This document shows positions 25,217 through 34,492 of a stretch of 64,000 nt of DNA, in pieces (positions within the stretch are counted from its first letter, which is position 1; the number at the start of each line of letters is the position of its first letter). The stretch is from Verrucomicrobiota bacterium (lineage in GTDB: Bacteria; Verrucomicrobiota; Verrucomicrobiia; Opitutales; UBA953): NCBI GenBank assembly GCA_026397965.1, contig JAPLTU010000040.1, positions 107,594 to 171,593 of the forward strand, given 5' to 3'. The notes beneath the pieces are model-generated. The model did not search any database and had not been told where the DNA came from. It saw only the letters and a program-made list of their open reading frames with translations. The position numbers and the translations under genes are program-made.

Positions 25217-25250
25217 AAAGGGGGCCTTTTCGACGAAAAGGTCCCCTTTT
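25217..25250 (+). terminator. Intrinsic terminator after the PVC dehydrogenase gene
   Basis: AAAGGGGGCCTTTTC pairs with GAAAAGGTCCCCTTT (one G-T pair), with a T-run at the end. It closes the sugar-oxidation cluster. Confidence 0.85.
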
Positions 25251-25371
25251 AATTTACCGCTTGCGTCTCGGCTGAGGGTTATCAAGTTCGACCCTCCTTC
25301 CTCTGGGCAAGGCACGGCCGCACAACGCGGGTCCGCGACTTACCAGAACCTAAAGTCACCTTATCTCTATT

Positions 25372-26064
25372 ATGAAGCAGCTCAATCTCACCGTCACCAG
25401 CCGCGAGCTCAACGGCCGTGGTCCCTCCCGTCGCCTTCGCATCGCCGGCTCCATTCCTGCCATTATCTATGGCAAATCTGGCAACCAGAGCGTTTCCGTT
25501 GCCCAGGAAGCCTTCCGCGACCTCATGCGCGCCAAGGGTAACGCCACTTCGTTGATCGACCTGAGCGTCGACGGCAAAAAAATGCTTTCTTTAATTAAGG
25601 AGTTCCAGCGCCACCCCATCACCCAAAAGTTCTTGCACATCGATATCATGGAAATCGACCCAAGCTCTCCGATGTCCGCTGCTGTCCCCGTCCGCGTTAA
25701 GGGCGAAGCTCATGGCGTTAAGACCGAAGGCGGTACGCTCGCGATCGTCTCGCAGACGATCAATGTTCGTTGCTTACCTAAGGACCTGCCCGAGTTCATC
25801 GAAATCGACGTCACCGAGCTCAAGGTCAACGAGTCGATTCACGTCGGCGAAGTTAAGGCCCCTGCTGGCATCACTTTCTCGGGTGATTTAAAGCGCGTCG
25901 TCATCGTCTGTTCCGAAATGGCCGAAGAAGAAGCTGCCGCCGAACCAGCAGCTGTTGCTGGTGCCGCCCCTGCCGCCGACGGTACCGCCGCCCCAGCCGC
26001 TGCTGGTGCTGCTCCGGCCGCTGGTGCCGCTCCTGCCGCCGCCGCCCCGGCTGCCAAGAAGTAA
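25372..26064 (+). CDS. rplY: Ribosomal protein bL25 (Ctc form)
   Basis: The 230 residues begin with the L25 domain that binds 5S rRNA (SRELNGRGPSRRLRIAGSIP, AIIYGKSG), then the TL5/Ctc C-terminal beta domain (HIDIMEIDPSSPMSAAVPVR, GGTLAIVSQTINVRCLPKDL). The last 45 residues are an Ala/Pro repeat tail, probably disordered. There is no Shine-Dalgarno sequence before the ATG. It heads the run rplY-pth-rpsF-ssb-rplI. Confidence 0.95.
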   Translation: MKQLNLTVTSRELNGRGPSRRLRIAGSIPAIIYGKSGNQSVSVAQEAFRDLMRAKGNATSLIDLSVDGKKMLSLIKEFQRHPITQKFLHIDIMEIDPSSPMSAAVPVRVKGEAHGVKTEGGTLAIVSQTINVRCLPKDLPEFIEIDVTELKVNESIHVGEVKAPAGITFSGDLKRVVIVCSEMAEEEAAAEPAAVAGAAPAADGTAAPAAAGAAPAAGAAPAAAAPAAKK

Positions 26065-26110
26065 TTTTCCGCGCCGGGCGTTGCTCCCGGTACCCGTTCT
26101 TTGAAGTCAA

Positions 26111-26695
26111 ATGCCATTCTCGGTCATCGCCGCCCTCGGTAATCCGGGCCGAGAATATTCCGCCACGCGTCACAACGCCGGCTGGATCATCGTGGACGCT
26201 CTGGCTACCCAAGCCGGCGCGGTCTGGAAGGTCGAAAGCCGTTTCCCGGCTTCGGTCGCTAAAATCACTTTCGGAGGTAACTCCGTTTTTCTGATCAAGC
26301 CACTCACCTTCATGAACGAAAGTGGACAGCCCATTGCGGCTTTCCTTCGTTTCCACCAGATCGAGCTGACCGAACTCGTCGTCTTGCACGACGACATCGC
26401 TTTCGAGCCGGGACAGCTTCGGCTTTCCCAAGGAGGTTCAGCGGCGGGACATAACGGCATTATCAGTTGCATTCACCACCTTGGTGAAGGGTTTGTCCGA
26501 GCTCGCCTCGGCATCGGCCCCAAGCAGCACCCCGAGCAAGACCTCGCCGACCACGTACTCGGTCGTCTGCCCGCTCCCGATCTTGAGCTTTTAACGCAAC
26601 GCATCCCCGACTTCATTTTAGGACTCGAAACTCTTTTTTCCCGCGGCCTCCCGGCTGCCCAAAACCTCACCAACAGAAAAACACCATCACCATGA
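26111..26695 (+). CDS. pth: Peptidyl-tRNA hydrolase
   Basis: The 194-residue protein has the family markers: LGNPGREYSATRHNAGW with catalytic His21, PLTFMNESGQ, LHDDIAFEPGQLRL with the conserved aspartate, and GGSAAGHNGI. It releases peptides from tRNAs that drop off the ribosome. The gene follows rplY, a widespread arrangement, and its stop overlaps the rpsF start by 4 bp. Confidence 0.96.
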   Translation: MPFSVIAALGNPGREYSATRHNAGWIIVDALATQAGAVWKVESRFPASVAKITFGGNSVFLIKPLTFMNESGQPIAAFLRFHQIELTELVVLHDDIAFEPGQLRLSQGGSAAGHNGIISCIHHLGEGFVRARLGIGPKQHPEQDLADHVLGRLPAPDLELLTQRIPDFILGLETLFSRGLPAAQNLTNRKTPSP

Positions 26696-26997
26696 CCACC
26701 GCCACGCTCCGCCGCTCCTATCGCTCCAGCCTGATCCTCGACCTCCGCGGATCCACGGACGCCCCTGAGACGGTCATCGACAAGCTCAAGGACATCTTGA
26801 AGTCCATTGATTGCAAAGTGAATGAAGTCGAAAACCTCGGCCAAAAAGAATTCTCCCGCGCCGTCGACCGTAAGTTTGTCTCCGGTCTCTACGTTCAATT
26901 CCACTACGAAGGCCCCATCACCGCTCCTACCGCTTTTCGCGAAAAGCTGCGCCTCGACCGCACCATCGATCGGATCATGACGCAGGTCATCCGGTAA
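26692..26997 (+). CDS. rpsF: Ribosomal protein bS6
   Basis: The 101 residues match bS6: a ferredoxin-like fold with LRRSYRSSLILDLRG, a helix from about 24 to 40, and FVSGLYVQFHYEG, ending LDRTIDRIMTQVIR. It binds bS18 and 16S rRNA in the platform of the small subunit. The start overlaps pth by ATGA. The rpsF-ssb-rplI order is ancient, but rpsR is missing between ssb and rplI here. Confidence 0.95.
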   Translation: MTTATLRRSYRSSLILDLRGSTDAPETVIDKLKDILKSIDCKVNEVENLGQKEFSRAVDRKFVSGLYVQFHYEGPITAPTAFREKLRLDRTIDRIMTQVIR

Positions 26998-27016
26998 CCC
27001 TCAAACTTCTTTCGCC

Positions 27017-27454
27017 GTGGCTGCATCCTATAATCGCGTTATTCTCGCCGGTAATATGACCCGCGATCCGGAGGCACGCGCCCTCCCTTCGGGACAGCCG
27101 CTCACCAAATTCTCCCTCGCCGTCAACCGCTCCTATACCACCAAGGAAGGCGAAAAGCGCGAAGAAGTCACTTACGTCGACATCGAGAGCTACGGCAAGC
27201 AGGCCGAAATCATTGCCAAATATTGTGGCAAAGGTTCGGGCATCCTGGTCGAAGGTCGCCTCAAGCTCGACCAATGGGAAGACAAGAAGACGAACGAAAA
27301 GCGTTCTCGTCTCGGAGTCGTCCTCGAAAACTTTACTTTCATCGGTGGCAAGGCCCAAGGTGGCGAAGAGGGCGGATCCGCCCCTCGTGCCCGCGGTGGC
27401 AACGACACCCCTTCGCCCGCGCCTGATAACGGCGGCGACGATGTTCCTTTCTGA
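27017..27454 (+). CDS. ssb: Single-stranded DNA-binding protein
   Basis: A 145-residue OB-fold SSB starting at GTG 27017: SYNRVILAGNMTRDPEARAL, FSLAVNRSY, EEVTYVDIESYGKQAEIIAKY and GSGILVEGRL are all family motifs. A short Gly/Pro-rich linker leads to the acidic tip DDVPF, which recruits replication and repair partners. There is no Shine-Dalgarno sequence. It lies 19 bp after rpsF. Confidence 0.96.
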   Translation: MAASYNRVILAGNMTRDPEARALPSGQPLTKFSLAVNRSYTTKEGEKREEVTYVDIESYGKQAEIIAKYCGKGSGILVEGRLKLDQWEDKKTNEKRSRLGVVLENFTFIGGKAQGGEEGGSAPRARGGNDTPSPAPDNGGDDVPF

Positions 27455-27492
27455 TTTTCCTCCATCCCCTTAAACCCAAGCAAGCAACTACC

Positions 27493-28056
27493 ATGGCATT
27501 CACCGAAGTTCTCCTCATCAAACCCGTCGACGGCCTTGGCGCCGAAGGCGAGCAAGTCCGCGTCCGCGCTGGCTTTGCCCGTAACTATTTACTGCTCCAG
27601 GGCATCGCTCTGCCAGTTAATCGTGCTAACACCAAGTACATCGAGTCCTTGAAGAAGGCTCGCGAGGTGCGCGAATCCCGCGACCTCGAAGCCGCTAACG
27701 AAACCGTCACCAAGTTGGCGGCCCTGAAGCTCGTCTTCGCCGTCAAGACCGGTGAAGGAGGCAAGATGTTTGGCGCAATCAGCACCGCTGAAATCTCCGC
27801 TAAGCTCGCGGAAGCCGGCATCGAAATCGAGCGTAAGCGCATTCACCTCGGCCAAGGTCCGGTCAAGGTGCTCGGCAAGCATACCTGCGGTATTCGCCTG
27901 CACGGCACGGTGACCGTTGACCAAGAGTTTGAAGTCGTTTCCGAAAACCCGATTGAAGCTATTGCTGAGGAAGCCCCTGAAGTCGAGGAACGCGAGTACC
28001 GCGACGACAAAGGCAAGAAGTCCCGCAAGCCTCGTAAGGAGAAGTCCGGCAAGTAA
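27493..28056 (+). CDS. rplI: Ribosomal protein bL9 with charged C-terminal extension
   Basis: The N-terminal domain has EVLLIKPVDGLGAEGEQVRV followed by RAGFARNYLLLQGIAL, typical of bL9, followed by the long helix and the C-terminal domain (KMFGAISTAEISAKL, IHLGQGPVKVLGKH). The last 40 residues (EVEEREYRDDKGKKSRKPRK) are a charged extension beyond the usual ~148 residues, giving 187 in total. bL9 sits near the L1 stalk. It ends the ribosomal run before an intrinsic terminator. Confidence 0.95.
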   Translation: MAFTEVLLIKPVDGLGAEGEQVRVRAGFARNYLLLQGIALPVNRANTKYIESLKKAREVRESRDLEAANETVTKLAALKLVFAVKTGEGGKMFGAISTAEISAKLAEAGIEIERKRIHLGQGPVKVLGKHTCGIRLHGTVTVDQEFEVVSENPIEAIAEEAPEVEEREYRDDKGKKSRKPRKEKSGK

Positions 28057-28078
28057 CCCTTTGCTGCTGACCAAACAA

Positions 28079-28104
28079 AAGCCCGCCAAACGGCGGGCTT
28101 TTTT
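28079..28104 (+). terminator. Intrinsic terminator after rplI
   Basis: AAGCCCGCC and GGCGGGCTT form a 9-bp stem with loop AAAC, followed by a T6 run. The run of A before the stem makes it usable from the other strand too, for the convergent gene ending at 28125. Confidence 0.9.
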
Positions 28105-28124
28105 GTGCTTGGGTGCTCGGGCGA

Positions 28125-29642
28125 TTAGTGCGGCTTAATCCAGTCGATACTGGAGATGGCGAATTCGAGATGACCTTTATAGAAGTTGAGTTGCCCCACC
28201 CATTTTACGGTTTCACCCTTCTTAGTCGCCTTAATTGCCTGAAGGAGTTTCGGATTAGGAACGTAGACTGGATAGCGCGTCGTCCCGATCGTGATCGAAG
28301 GTTTTGATCCGCCGTCGTAGATGCCCTCGAGGAGGAACAGTTCACCGATGCTTTGGCTGATTTGTTCGGAGCTTAGAGTGGAGAGAGATTTGGCGGATTG
28401 TAATCTGCCCCGGTCGAGTTCGGAGGGAAAGGCGGGCAACCCTTCCGCTGGACTTATTTCGGGTCGGGACAGCGGCAGGCTGGCCGCCGAGTCGTGGATA
28501 ATAAAATCAGCCTGCACGGGGAAGTGGTCGCTGACGCCGGCGCCAGGACCAAAGTTACTCAGACGCCAGGGCACGACTGGGTAGGTGTGGGCGTTGAGGC
28601 CAGGGATCACGACCGCACTAAAGCTACCACCAACATAGTCGAGGCCTTTGCCGTCCGCTAATCCGCGAGAGATGACGAGATGCATGAGGGTGCCCCATTC
28701 GCCCTGGAACTCATCGGATCGGCGTTCAGCAGGAGCAACGTCGTACCAGAGATTGTAAAGGTCGGCACCGCCGCTGACCAGTTTGCCGGCATCACCTTGC
28801 GAGCCCAAGGTATCTTGGATGCCGGTCTTGAGCATGTAGGGGTAACGTTGTTTTTGGTTATAATGAGAATTCAGGTCACCGCCCAAGATGATGTTGGCGT
28901 TCGGGTCGGCCTTGAGGATTTCGTCGATACGCGTCCGGGCAACGCCGGCGTTCTGGATGCGAGTGGGTTCGGTCTGGGCATTCCCGGCTCCGCTTTTCCA
29001 ATGGTTGGCGAAAACAAAGACCGTCTCGCCGCCGACCTGAAGCTCGGCCTCGACGATGGTGCGGGCCGCGGTCACATGATGCTGGTGAGTGCTTTTGATG
29101 GGCAGGCGGGTGAGGATTGCGCAGTGGATGGCCTCCTGTTTTAAGTCAACGATATCTCCAAGTACGATTTTATAGCCCGTTAGGCCTTCATCTTCCAGCG
29201 CCTTGATGAGCCAGGCTTCGATCGGCGTACCGACGAGTTCGGCGGAGAGCTCACCTTTGAGAATGTCGTGGTAGTTTTGGCCTTTGTGAGCGGCGAGGAA
29301 GTCTTCTGCCGAAATTGTGGAGTCAGGGGTGTGATCCGCCTCGAGTTCATCCAAGATGAGAATATCGGGCCCGCGTCCGCTTTCGGCGGTCTTGAGCACC
29401 TTGGCGATTCGTTCGAGCTTGCCGGCCAACTTCTCCGGGGTCCAGCGTTCGGGGCCGGAACCCGTGACCGGAAAATCATCATACAACGAAACGGCATCAA
29501 GGTCGAAAAGGTTTTCGACGTTATAAGCCATCACCGTGAAGGGACGGGCGCCTGACCCCTTTTTTTCTTCGGCGTGCACCGCGGTCAGGGAGAGGAGTGC
29601 CGTAAGGAAGAGGATACTCGGCAGAATCTTTTTAAGAATCAT
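28125..29642 (-). CDS. Exported endonuclease/exonuclease/phosphatase-family protein
   Basis: ATG 29642 is chosen because a signal peptide begins directly there (ILKKILPSILFLTALLSL, cut after VHAEE); the frame is open 25 codons further upstream. The 505-residue protein has the EEP fold motifs YNVENLFD, VFANHWKS, ILGGDLNSHY and GVSDHFPVQADF, which bind the catalytic metal. The C-terminal ~65 residues (PVYVPNPKLL, TVKWVGQLNFYKGHLEFA) look like an added OB-fold. Substrate could be extracellular DNA or a phosphodiester lipid. Confidence 0.85.
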   Translation of the reverse strand: MILKKILPSILFLTALLSLTAVHAEEKKGSGARPFTVMAYNVENLFDLDAVSLYDDFPVTGSGPERWTPEKLAGKLERIAKVLKTAESGRGPDILILDELEADHTPDSTISAEDFLAAHKGQNYHDILKGELSAELVGTPIEAWLIKALEDEGLTGYKIVLGDIVDLKQEAIHCAILTRLPIKSTHQHHVTAARTIVEAELQVGGETVFVFANHWKSGAGNAQTEPTRIQNAGVARTRIDEILKADPNANIILGGDLNSHYNQKQRYPYMLKTGIQDTLGSQGDAGKLVSGGADLYNLWYDVAPAERRSDEFQGEWGTLMHLVISRGLADGKGLDYVGGSFSAVVIPGLNAHTYPVVPWRLSNFGPGAGVSDHFPVQADFIIHDSAASLPLSRPEISPAEGLPAFPSELDRGRLQSAKSLSTLSSEQISQSIGELFLLEGIYDGGSKPSITIGTTRYPVYVPNPKLLQAIKATKKGETVKWVGQLNFYKGHLEFAISSIDWIKPH

Positions 29643-29794
29643 AGGAAACACGATGGATGGACGAGGGGTAATACCCACCGTTAAATCGGTTAAATCCGTG
29701 TGACAGAAAGGTGGCATTTAGTATTCAGGTGAGGCTAAAGACTTCAAAAAACCCTGACACCGAACCGACATTTCCCCGTCGATTAAAAGTAACT

Positions 29795-29823
29795 TTTACG
29801 CCGCCGTTCTTCGTGGATATACT
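29795..29823 (+). promoter_or_regulatory. Sigma-70 promoter of the PEP-CTERM gene
   Basis: TTTACG (29795-29800), a 17-bp spacer and TATACT (29818-29823) form a convincing promoter, with an AAGGTG ribosome site after it at 29831. The -35 overlaps the perfect dyad AAAAGTaACTTTT (29785-29797), a possible operator. Confidence 0.6.
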
Positions 29824-29847
29824 TTCGAATAAGGTGACTATTCCGAT

Positions 29848-32790
29848 GTGAACGTACCATTAGTGGTTTCTCGCCCTTGCAGATATTTCCCGACCTTTGC
29901 CGCCTTGTTTGCCATGGGAGTGGCGGCTTCAGCCGCGCCGATTGATTTCGCCGGTACATCCACCTACACGCAGGACTTTCAGACGATGACCGGCTCGGCC
30001 ATCTCCACGAGCAGCGTGGCGGGCTCGACGATGACGGAAATATCCACGCTGTCCGGAGGCAGTGCGGGCGTCGCGGGCTGGTACATGTACGGTCTGGGGT
30101 GGACCACTGCCGCCAATAAATGGCAGGGTGCTGATAGCGGCAGCAGCAACACCGGCGGATTTCGTCAGCTGATTGATTCTTCCGGTGGTCGTGCCCTGGG
30201 GTCCGAAGGGTCGGGAACCGCGTCCGGTTTTTTCGGCTTGGTGCTCAAGAACACCTCGGGCGCGACGATCAATACGGTTAGTATTTCTTACGATGCGGTG
30301 ATGAATCGTAACCCCTCCACCACGGCCAACAAGTATGTCTTTGGTTACCTCGTCAGCTCGACCGCGGTAAGCACCTCGACCACGGCCGCCGCGGCCGGTA
30401 CGTTTAGCGCCACCTTGAATTCTTCGACCCTTGGGTTCACGACGCCTTCTACGGGTACCGGTGCTCCCGGCACGCAGGCGGCAATTACCCCGCTTTTCAA
30501 AATCGGTACGATGAGCGGCAATTTGTCTACCCTCAGTTGGGGCGCCGACCAGTATCTTTACCTCGCGTGGAAAGAAGTCGACGAGGGCGGTAGTGATGCC
30601 AATGCCGGGGTGGATAATTTCTCGCTCAGCGTAGCTGCCGCGGTGCGCGGTCTGACATGGCGTCTCCTCGTCAATGGCACCTGGGATACATCCCTCACCA
30701 ACTTTACTTCCAGTGGATCGAACGTCGCCTATGTGGCTGGTGATAATGTCACTTTTGATAACGTCGCGGGAGGAATCATCACCCTTTCCGGGGCTTTGGC
30801 GCCGAGCTCCGTGACGGTTTCCGCTGCATCGGGCACTTACACTTTCACCGGTCCGACATCCGGAGATAAGATCACGGGCAGTACCAGTATCTCCAAATCT
30901 GGCGCCGGCACGCTAATCCTAAACTCTAATCATGATTTCACCGGTGGCGTTACCGTCACCGGAGGCACGGTGCAGATTGATGGGGCGGGTAGGCTTGGTA
31001 CGGGCGCGATTAGTTTGAATGGAGCGAGTGCCAGTCTGGTCAGCACTTCTTCCACGGCCTTGGCGATGTCGACTAATGCTCTTTCAGTCGGCGCCAGCGG
31101 CGGCACAATCAATCCGGGTACGAACAGCCTGACGCTGGGCGCCCTGACCACTTCTGGGCTGCTCACGAAAACTGGCGCCGGCAGCCTCACGGTCGGCACG
31201 GTGACCTCTTCGGCCGGGGCCGGTTTCACGGTCAGTGCGGGTGACCTCTTGTTCAACCAAGCCTCCGGCATAGTCAAGATTTTCGCCAACACTTCTCTGA
31301 CGGGTAACCTCGTGCTCAGTAGTGGAATTCGCTTCGATGTGGATGATGGCAGTACGATCTCCGGATCTGGCAAAATCAAGGTCGCGGCCAAAGGAGCGCT
31401 CATCTCCAATACCTCGGGGAATATCGGTGGCACGATTTCGTCGGAGATCGCTTTGAATAGCAGTGCGCTCGCCTTCGCTAAGGGCTCCTGGGCTGGGTCG
31501 GTATACACGCCTTCGGCTGATTTCCTCACCACCGTCGGGGGCACGACCGGGGGTGGCTTAATCATTTCCCTGATGTCCGGGGATTCCGATGTCGATCTCT
31601 CCAATAACTCCACGACCGGCGGCGGTACTGGGGCACTGACTCTGACAGGTGCGAGCACTTATACGGGCAATACCACCATCAATGCGAATACGCCGACCTC
31701 GCCAGCGGTGAGCATCATCCTGGGGGTTAATAATGCGCTACCGGTCACCACGGGCCTAATCGTCGGGACGAAGACCGGCGTGGGGGTGCCGGTTCTCGAC
31801 CTCAACGCCAAGAGCCAGCAGTTAGCTTATCTCGCGGATGGCGCCAATGTCACGGGCTCTAAGTACCTCAAGATCGTTAACAATAACTCTTCTGCTTGGT
31901 CTGTCCTGACGCTGGGTGGCTCCATCAGTCCCGGGAACCCTTTCTCTGGCGATATTTCCGATGGCGTCGGGATTATCTCACTGGTGAAGACCGGTGCCAA
32001 CACGCAGACACTGTCGGGTTTCGGTGTCTATTCGGGCGGCGTAACGGTGAACGCCGGGACGCTTAAGGTAATCCCTCCTGCGGGTGCGTCTCTCAGTAGC
32101 GCGCTTGGGCAGGGTGCGGTCATCGTCGGCGGTACTGGGCAGCTTTTCGTCGCCGCTACTATCGCCAACGCAATTACGGTTAATTCGGGCGGTCGTCTTT
32201 CGGGCAACGGTCAACTGGATGCCGTTACGGTCAACGCGGTCGGAGTCATCGCTACTAATACCACCATCGGGCAGATGAATGCCGCCACGTTGACGATGAA
32301 CAACACCGCGACGATGGCGGGGGGCGCGATCATCGAGTGGAAAGTAAACGACGCCGCCGCTGCGGCCGGCCTCGGTTACGACACCTTTAATTTTTTGACG
32401 GGGCTCGACCTGAGTACCGCTTCGACCTTGAACAAGATTGTCGTACGAATTATTTCCTTCAACAGCCCTGGTGACGCCGCCGCCGGCCAGCCTTTGTCGC
32501 TGTCACGCGTGGGGTCGCACCCTTTTGATTTCGCAACCGCATCTTCGGTGACAAAGCCGAGCCTCGGGACGAATATCGCCGACCTTTTTACGTACGATGT
32601 TTCGCAATTTCAGTATTCCGACGGTTCGTTGTCGAACGCCGCTTTCTGGGCGATGTCTTACGATGAGACTTCGGGGGCGATGACGCTCACGGCCGCCGTG
32701 CCCGAGCCTTCGACCTATGGCTTGGGTCTCGGAGCGCTTCTTTTGGCGGTCGCGGCGATCCGCCGGCGCCGTCGTCGCGCCGGAGTTTAG
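29848..32790 (+). CDS. PEP-CTERM protein with autotransporter-associated beta-strand repeats
   Basis: GTG 29848 begins a 980-residue exported protein. After the signal peptide comes a PEP-CTERM-type N-terminal domain (about 20-250), then a right-handed beta-helix passenger built of PATR repeats such as LSKSGAGTLILNS-type units (SGAGTLILNSNHDFTGGVTV, LTGASTYTGNTTINA, LVKTGANTQTLSG, GGVTVNAGTLKV). The end is VPEPSTYGLGLGALLLAVAA followed by an arginine cluster, the PEP-CTERM sorting signal processed by exosortase. PATR proteins are abundant in Opitutae. The function is probably surface or exopolysaccharide related. It converges with the ABC permease gene, 3 bp between stops. Confidence 0.9.
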   Translation: MNVPLVVSRPCRYFPTFAALFAMGVAASAAPIDFAGTSTYTQDFQTMTGSAISTSSVAGSTMTEISTLSGGSAGVAGWYMYGLGWTTAANKWQGADSGSSNTGGFRQLIDSSGGRALGSEGSGTASGFFGLVLKNTSGATINTVSISYDAVMNRNPSTTANKYVFGYLVSSTAVSTSTTAAAAGTFSATLNSSTLGFTTPSTGTGAPGTQAAITPLFKIGTMSGNLSTLSWGADQYLYLAWKEVDEGGSDANAGVDNFSLSVAAAVRGLTWRLLVNGTWDTSLTNFTSSGSNVAYVAGDNVTFDNVAGGIITLSGALAPSSVTVSAASGTYTFTGPTSGDKITGSTSISKSGAGTLILNSNHDFTGGVTVTGGTVQIDGAGRLGTGAISLNGASASLVSTSSTALAMSTNALSVGASGGTINPGTNSLTLGALTTSGLLTKTGAGSLTVGTVTSSAGAGFTVSAGDLLFNQASGIVKIFANTSLTGNLVLSSGIRFDVDDGSTISGSGKIKVAAKGALISNTSGNIGGTISSEIALNSSALAFAKGSWAGSVYTPSADFLTTVGGTTGGGLIISLMSGDSDVDLSNNSTTGGGTGALTLTGASTYTGNTTINANTPTSPAVSIILGVNNALPVTTGLIVGTKTGVGVPVLDLNAKSQQLAYLADGANVTGSKYLKIVNNNSSAWSVLTLGGSISPGNPFSGDISDGVGIISLVKTGANTQTLSGFGVYSGGVTVNAGTLKVIPPAGASLSSALGQGAVIVGGTGQLFVAATIANAITVNSGGRLSGNGQLDAVTVNAVGVIATNTTIGQMNAATLTMNNTATMAGGAIIEWKVNDAAAAAGLGYDTFNFLTGLDLSTASTLNKIVVRIISFNSPGDAAAGQPLSLSRVGSHPFDFATASSVTKPSLGTNIADLFTYDVSQFQYSDGSLSNAAFWAMSYDETSGAMTLTAAVPEPSTYGLGLGALLLAVAAIRRRRRRAGV

Positions 32791-32793
32791 CGC

Positions 32794-34491
32794 TTACTCG
32801 CCGGTTAATCCGCCGCGTTTGCCATTGAGTAGCGAAGCGCCGATGAGTGCGGCCGAAAGGAAGGCCATGGACCATACGCCCAAGGCCGCCGCTAACTGAG
32901 GGCCATCACCCAGCGCGCTCATCAGGGCGAACGTTGCCTTGGTAATCGGGAAGTGCTCCGCGCGCTGGGCGAGGATCAGGCTGTCGCTGACCTCGAGCAT
33001 CGAGAAGGCGAAGGCCAGCACGCCCCCCGCGGCGAGGTGCGCGGCGAGTAGAGGTACCGAGATACGACGTAACGTAGACCACGCGGTCGCCCCCATTGAC
33101 CGGGCGGCGTGTTCGAGCATGGGGTCGCATTGCTGAAGGCCGGCTATCGCCGCTCGTGTTACGTAAGGCAGCCGACGGACGGCGTAGGCCAAACCGAGTA
33201 GCAGGAAGGGGCTGCCCCCCGCGCTGACCAGAAAGGCGAAAGGTTTGCCTTCCTGGGAAAGCGATAGGTAGCCGAAGGCCAGCACGAGCCCTGGCACGGC
33301 GAGCGGCAACATCGTCAGGGTGTCCAAGAGGTGACGGATGCGCAGGTCCGAACGGGCAATCACCCACGCGGCGGCAATACCCATCACCAGCGCGATGACG
33401 GTGGCCAGTCCGGCGTAGGCCAAGCTGTTTTGAATGGATGGCACCACCAAAGCGCTCCCCAGTGCTTCCTGCCAGTGCGCGAGCGTGAATTCGACCGGCA
33501 GTATCGAGTTATGCCAATGGCCGGAGACCGACATGAGGATCACGCCGAGGTGCGGAAGGCAGGCCAAGGCCGCGACGCCGGCGAAGAGCCCGCTGCATGC
33601 CCACCCGCGCCAGCCGAGCAGCGGCTGCGGGGTCGAGCGCAGACTCGGGCGCGGCGCCGCGCCGATTCGCCGACGTTCGAACAGGAGTTTCGATGCAAGG
33701 AAGACGCCGCCAGCGATGAGCAAGACGAGGGTGGTGAGGGCATACGGCAGGGGGTTACGATCAAGGTTCTTGATGCCGTCCAGAATTTGCACCGGCGCAA
33801 CGCGGGGAAAATCAAAGACCAGCGGCACACCGAGTTCGGTGAAGGCCCAGATAAAGACCAACGCTCCTCCCGCGAATAGTCCCGGGGTGATGATGGGCAG
33901 GGTCACGTGCGTGAGCCGGCGCCAAGGCGAGCAGCCGAGGTTAGCCGCCGCCTGTTCCATCGCCGGATCCATCTGGGCTAAGGCGGCGGCGAGATTGAGA
34001 TAAAGGATTGGGTAAAGGTGCAGCGCATTCATCACGACGATGCCGATGAGACGATTCTCGGCCATCCAGTCGCGGGGGTGGAGCGGATCCATCCAACCCA
34101 AGCCAGCCAGTACGGCGTTAAACGAACCCTCCGTTCCGAGGATACACTTGATGCCGATGGCCCCCACGAAGGGCGGCAGGATCATCGGGACGAGCAATGC
34201 CAAGGCCAGTAGGCCGCGCCCAGGAAAACTATAACGATAATTGAGTAACGCCAAAGGTAGGGCCAGGAGTCCGGCGACGGCCGTGCTGGCTAGGCCGAGC
34301 AACAGGGCGTTGCTGAGGCCGTCTTGGTAGAGCGGATCACGCAATACGGCGAGGACGTAGCTAAAGGTGAAACCTCCGTCCCGCGGGTCGACGAAAGCCT
34401 CGCGCAATACGCTGAAGGCCGGATAGATGAAGCCGACCGCAAGCAAAAGTCCAACGGCGGCGCAGAGGATCCAAGCAGTACGACGATTCAT
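32794..34491 (-). CDS. Iron-type ABC transporter permease (fused double domain)
   Basis: From ATG 34491 the permease has 565 residues and about twelve membrane segments, with two binding-protein-dependent transport modules (FbpB/SfuB pattern). The first coupling loop is EQAAANLGCSPWRRLTHVTLPIITPGL and the second EHAARSMGATAWSTLRRISVPLL. The frame is open further upstream, but the ATG at 34491 follows the previous stop by 1 bp. It is the last gene of the five-gene minus-strand operon. Confidence 0.9.
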   Translation of the reverse strand: MNRRTAWILCAAVGLLLAVGFIYPAFSVLREAFVDPRDGGFTFSYVLAVLRDPLYQDGLSNALLLGLASTAVAGLLALPLALLNYRYSFPGRGLLALALLVPMILPPFVGAIGIKCILGTEGSFNAVLAGLGWMDPLHPRDWMAENRLIGIVVMNALHLYPILYLNLAAALAQMDPAMEQAAANLGCSPWRRLTHVTLPIITPGLFAGGALVFIWAFTELGVPLVFDFPRVAPVQILDGIKNLDRNPLPYALTTLVLLIAGGVFLASKLLFERRRIGAAPRPSLRSTPQPLLGWRGWACSGLFAGVAALACLPHLGVILMSVSGHWHNSILPVEFTLAHWQEALGSALVVPSIQNSLAYAGLATVIALVMGIAAAWVIARSDLRIRHLLDTLTMLPLAVPGLVLAFGYLSLSQEGKPFAFLVSAGGSPFLLLGLAYAVRRLPYVTRAAIAGLQQCDPMLEHAARSMGATAWSTLRRISVPLLAAHLAAGGVLAFAFSMLEVSDSLILAQRAEHFPITKATFALMSALGDGPQLAAALGVWSMAFLSAALIGASLLNGKRGGLTGE

Positions 34492-34492
34492 A

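Noticed and set aside
30930..31658. 242-residue minus-strand frame in the PATR gene
   Set aside because: The translation is a Pro/Val/Leu/Ala repeat that mirrors the beta-repeat coding on the plus strand.
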